Below, in pieces: positions 30,802-32,845 of a stretch of 32,845 nucleotides of DNA. Origin of the DNA: Phenylobacterium sp. (lineage in GTDB: Bacteria; Pseudomonadota; Alphaproteobacteria; Caulobacterales; Caulobacteraceae); the NCBI RefSeq assembly GCF_030697305.1, contig NZ_JAUYQL010000109.1:1-32845 (forward strand), read 5' to 3'. Below the pieces are notes generated by a model. It worked only from the letters and a program-made list of their open reading frames with translations. It did not search any database and was not told the origin of the DNA. Numbering within the stretch: the stretch's first letter is position 1; every line of letters starts with the position of its first letter. The position numbers and the translations under genes are program-made.

Positions 30802-32587
30802 TTGGCGGCGGGCAAGCGGCCTCGGACTGGACAACCATCCGATTGCCGTCGATTTCGACATCGCGCCAGGGCGCTGGTTCGACGAGCACACGATATCGCC
30901 CGGCCATCAAAGCCTCCGGCTCTTTGCCGCACGTCCTCCCAGCGAGGCCGCCGACCCGAACCCAGCGCTCGCCTTCATCCTCAAAAACCGACCAGCCCTG
31001 GTTGAAAAGAATGATCTCGGCCGTCCCGTCTGCGTTGAGGTCCACCACAGCCGCCGTGCATCGTTGCCAGTCGTTCGCGCACGGCCTCAGCGGGTCGGCG
31101 AGCTCTGGCCACGTCTGCGTCAGGAAGGACGCAGGGAGCTTGGCTCCATCCGCCATCTTCACAAGCGCCGATCGCTCCACGGGTGTTGGCGGGGCGGCTT
31201 GTCCAATTGCGCTAGCGCTGTCCTGTTTCGCAACTAGCGCCAACCGACTGATCTCAGCAGCGTGCAACCCTTCCGTTTTCGCAACCAGACGGTTCAATGC
31301 GTCACGGCCGTACCGGCCGGACTTCGACTGCAGGAACCGGTAGTCGAAATGTTCTGGCCGGACGAGCCCAGCCTCCAGACGGCGGACCTGGTCGCCTACC
31401 GACAATCGCCGGGCGTCGGCCAGCGGCGAAAACAGGGCGACAAGCAGCGCGACGATCAGGTGTGCCGCCGCCACGTTGGTAACCTCGATGCGTTTGAGCC
31501 ACGGTCGCTTCGGCAGGGCCGCGGCGATGTAGCCGACAGCGTAGCAGGCCGCGACAAGCGTGCAGGCGATGGCGCTCACGCGGTCCGGGCTCAGCCCGTA
31601 CTGTCGCACGCGAAGCCAGATCCCGTAGGCGGCGATGATCACCAGTGGCGCGACGACCATGCTCGCGATCCGCGCGGACCACTCTAGCGCCGCCGGCGGA
31701 AATTCCTCGCGCTCGCCATCTTGATAGGCGGCGTTGACAAGGATGATCAGGGCGGCGGCTGAACCGAGAAGGATCGCGCCGGCATGTCGCGTCTCCCAGA
31801 GGGGCTGCAGGCCGGTGAAGGGTAGCGCGGCCAAAAATCCGGCCACCATCAGCGTCATTACTGGAAGCAGAAAGGACAGGAGGGTGAGCGCGATCGTGCG
31901 CGTCCCGCGCACCAGGCTAGCTCGGACGTCGGTGACGTGGACGGAAAAGGCGAAAAACAACCCAAGGGCGGGGAATGCGAACCAGGTCTCGCCCAGCAGA
32001 TCGCGCAGGAAACGCAGACCGATCAGGTCGAACAGCAATGCACCCAGCCAGAGCAGGAGCCAGGACACCCCGACGAACATGCCGGAAAGCACGGCCCGGA
32101 CCCCATCCTTCCAGCCCTCGTCGAAGTAGCGCTCGTAGGTTGCGATCCTGCGCCGGTCGAGATCCGCCGCCGTGACGAGTTCGTGCGCGACGAATGTTCC
32201 GACCGCCACGAAGGCGATCAACCCGGAGGAGGGCCAAAGACCGCTCGCACCTCTCAGGCTAACAAAGCCGTCCACGGCGCCAAGCCCCGCCAGGACAATC
32301 GAAAGCGCCGCAATCCAGATGAGCGCGCTCCGCTCACGGATCGTCCCCAACGCCCCCAAAGCGGCCGGCGGAAGAAAAAGGGCGATCAAAGCGAACGCGC
32401 CGAAAAGTGGCGCTGAAGGTTCGGGCTCGAAGTACGTGTTACGCGTTAGCGCCGATATATTCACCGCGTCTTGAATCGCTTTCAGCGCAAAGAGCGCCAC
32501 GCCCTGCGCAAGGCCGACCCCCAATCGAATCCGCAGCAAATTGAAGGATTTTGGGTCTTTGAGCTCAACTCGCGCTTCCGCTGCCAC
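30794..32587 (-). CDS. DUF4153-like polytopic membrane protein
   Basis: 597 residues. The first 400 or so carry about ten to twelve membrane segments (for example SAPLFGAFALIALFLPPAAL, SALIWIAALSIVLAGLGAVD and HAGAILLGSAAALIILVNAA). Between them is a soluble-facing motif RRRIATYERYFDEGWKDGVR typical of DUF4153 proteins. The last 190 residues are soluble, with a conserved-looking pair of cysteines (RPCANDWQRCTAAVVDLNAD) and a segment DLNADGTAEIILFN resembling an FG-GAP/VCBS or EF-hand-like loop. Start GTG 32585–32587, with GAGGGGGAACC just upstream. Function unknown. Base composition is lower in GC than trpE, and the gene is bracketed by a 14-bp direct repeat. Confidence 0.85.
   Translation of the reverse strand: MAAEARVELKDPKSFNLLRIRLGVGLAQGVALFALKAIQDAVNISALTRNTYFEPEPSAPLFGAFALIALFLPPAALGALGTIRERSALIWIAALSIVLAGLGAVDGFVSLRGASGLWPSSGLIAFVAVGTFVAHELVTAADLDRRRIATYERYFDEGWKDGVRAVLSGMFVGVSWLLLWLGALLFDLIGLRFLRDLLGETWFAFPALGLFFAFSVHVTDVRASLVRGTRTIALTLLSFLLPVMTLMVAGFLAALPFTGLQPLWETRHAGAILLGSAAALIILVNAAYQDGEREEFPPAALEWSARIASMVVAPLVIIAAYGIWLRVRQYGLSPDRVSAIACTLVAACYAVGYIAAALPKRPWLKRIEVTNVAAAHLIVALLVALFSPLADARRLSVGDQVRRLEAGLVRPEHFDYRFLQSKSGRYGRDALNRLVAKTEGLHAAEISRLALVAKQDSASAIGQAAPPTPVERSALVKMADGAKLPASFLTQTWPELADPLRPCANDWQRCTAAVVDLNADGTAEIILFNQGWSVFEDEGERWVRVGGLAGRTCGKEPEALMAGRYRVLVEPAPWRDVEIDGNRMVVQSEAACPPPIR
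30799..30812 (+). repeat. Left copy of 14-bp direct repeat
   Basis: TGATTGGCGGCGGG begins with the trpE stop codon. An identical copy lies at 32701–32714, just outside the opposite-strand DUF4153-like gene. The pair brackets that gene and its upstream region exactly. Confidence 0.7.
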
Positions 32588-32700
32588 GGTTCCCCCTCGT
32601 TTAAATGCGCAATACGCGCTGTGCGTTCGAATTGCGTGATCGGCAACCTTGAAGCGTGACTATGGCGCCGCTGCGCGTGAGGCGGGAGTCATCTGTGCCT

Positions 32701-32714
32701 TGATTGGCGGCGGG
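32701..32714 (+). repeat. Right copy of 14-bp direct repeat
   Basis: Identical to 30799–30812. Here it can also form an imperfect hairpin with GCCGTCATCA just downstream (32719–32728), like a terminator. This may therefore be the original sequence after trpE, with the left copy created when the intervening gene arrived. That history is inferred. Confidence 0.65.
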
Positions 32715-32778
32715 TGGGCCGTCATCAGACTGTCGCGGCTGCGCGGCAGAACCGACCTCCCTGCATCCGGGAATGGTC

Positions 32779-32845
32779 ATGGCCAGCGAACTCGACGACG
32801 GCGTGCTCGCCGAGATGGACCGCATCAAGCGGGAGATCGCCGACA
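32779..32845 (+). CDS. Start of an unidentified gene, cut by the window edge
   Basis: Twenty-two codons are visible, starting MASELDDGVLAEMDRIKREI: an acidic, probably helical N-terminus without a signal peptide. I chose the ATG at 32779 because GGGA lies 6 nt upstream; an in-frame ATG at 32773 is too close to it. It does not resemble the start of TrpG, which usually follows trpE. Too little is visible for a family call. Confidence 0.5.
   Translation, partial: MASELDDGVLAEMDRIKREIAD

Overview
The window is a GC-rich stretch of core chromosome from an alphaproteobacterium, most likely of the Caulobacterales (Caulobacter/Phenylobacterium type). This rests on gene order recalled from Caulobacter (bamA–mmpA/rseP–dxr–cdsA–uppS–frr–pyrH–tsf–rpsB, then dnaE, lolD, lolC, proS), the short type-2 ProS, the GTTC-N7-GTTC form of the LexA operator, and a SidA-like micro-ORF beside dnaE. 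No species can be named from the sequence alone. There are no rRNA genes, credible tRNAs, CRISPR arrays, transposases or phage genes.

Layout. 1–5692 (minus strand): a tightly packed envelope and translation operon read pyrH→frr→uppS→cdsA→dxr→rseP→bamA (bamA cut by the window edge). It covers UMP kinase, ribosome recycling, undecaprenyl-PP and CDP-diacylglycerol synthesis, the MEP isoprenoid pathway, site-2 proteolysis and outer-membrane assembly. 5789–7848 (minus): rpsB–tsf with a plausible promoter, a leader hairpin, an intergenic hairpin and a terminator. 7993–8406 (plus): a small exported protein with 12-residue Pro/aromatic repeats. 8420–12042 (minus): replicative DNA polymerase dnaE, preceded 6 nt upstream by a 29-codon ORF that I identify as the SOS division inhibitor sidA. 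Two LexA boxes sit in and next to its predicted promoter. 12128–13215 (plus): two overlapping paralogous exported proteins resembling surface-adhesin protein E. 13219–17277 (minus): lolD, lolC, proS, a DUF1467-type membrane protein and methylmalonyl-CoA epimerase. 17356–19038 (minus): enolase and ribosomal protein L32.

19153–22084 holds surface-polysaccharide genes: an O-antigen ligase/polymerase-like protein (plus), a SAM methyltransferase (minus) and a family 9 glycosyltransferase (plus). 22081–23599 (minus) has a one-pore channel-like protein, a 62-residue unknown and a NYN–LOTUS putative RNase close behind pyrG. 23633–27212 holds pyrG, secG and tpiA (minus) with a GNAT acetyltransferase (plus) between secG and tpiA. 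27338–30801 (plus) is ppiD–trpE. 30794–32587 (minus) is a DUF4153-like membrane protein of visibly lower GC, bracketed by a 14-bp direct repeat, which separates trpE from whatever followed it. A last gene starts at the right edge.

The best find is the unlisted sidA-like micro-ORF with its LexA operators. Its position implies that a division inhibitor and the replicative polymerase can share an SOS-controlled transcript. The flanked insertion after trpE, the adhesin-E-like pair and the repeat protein are the other non-routine items.
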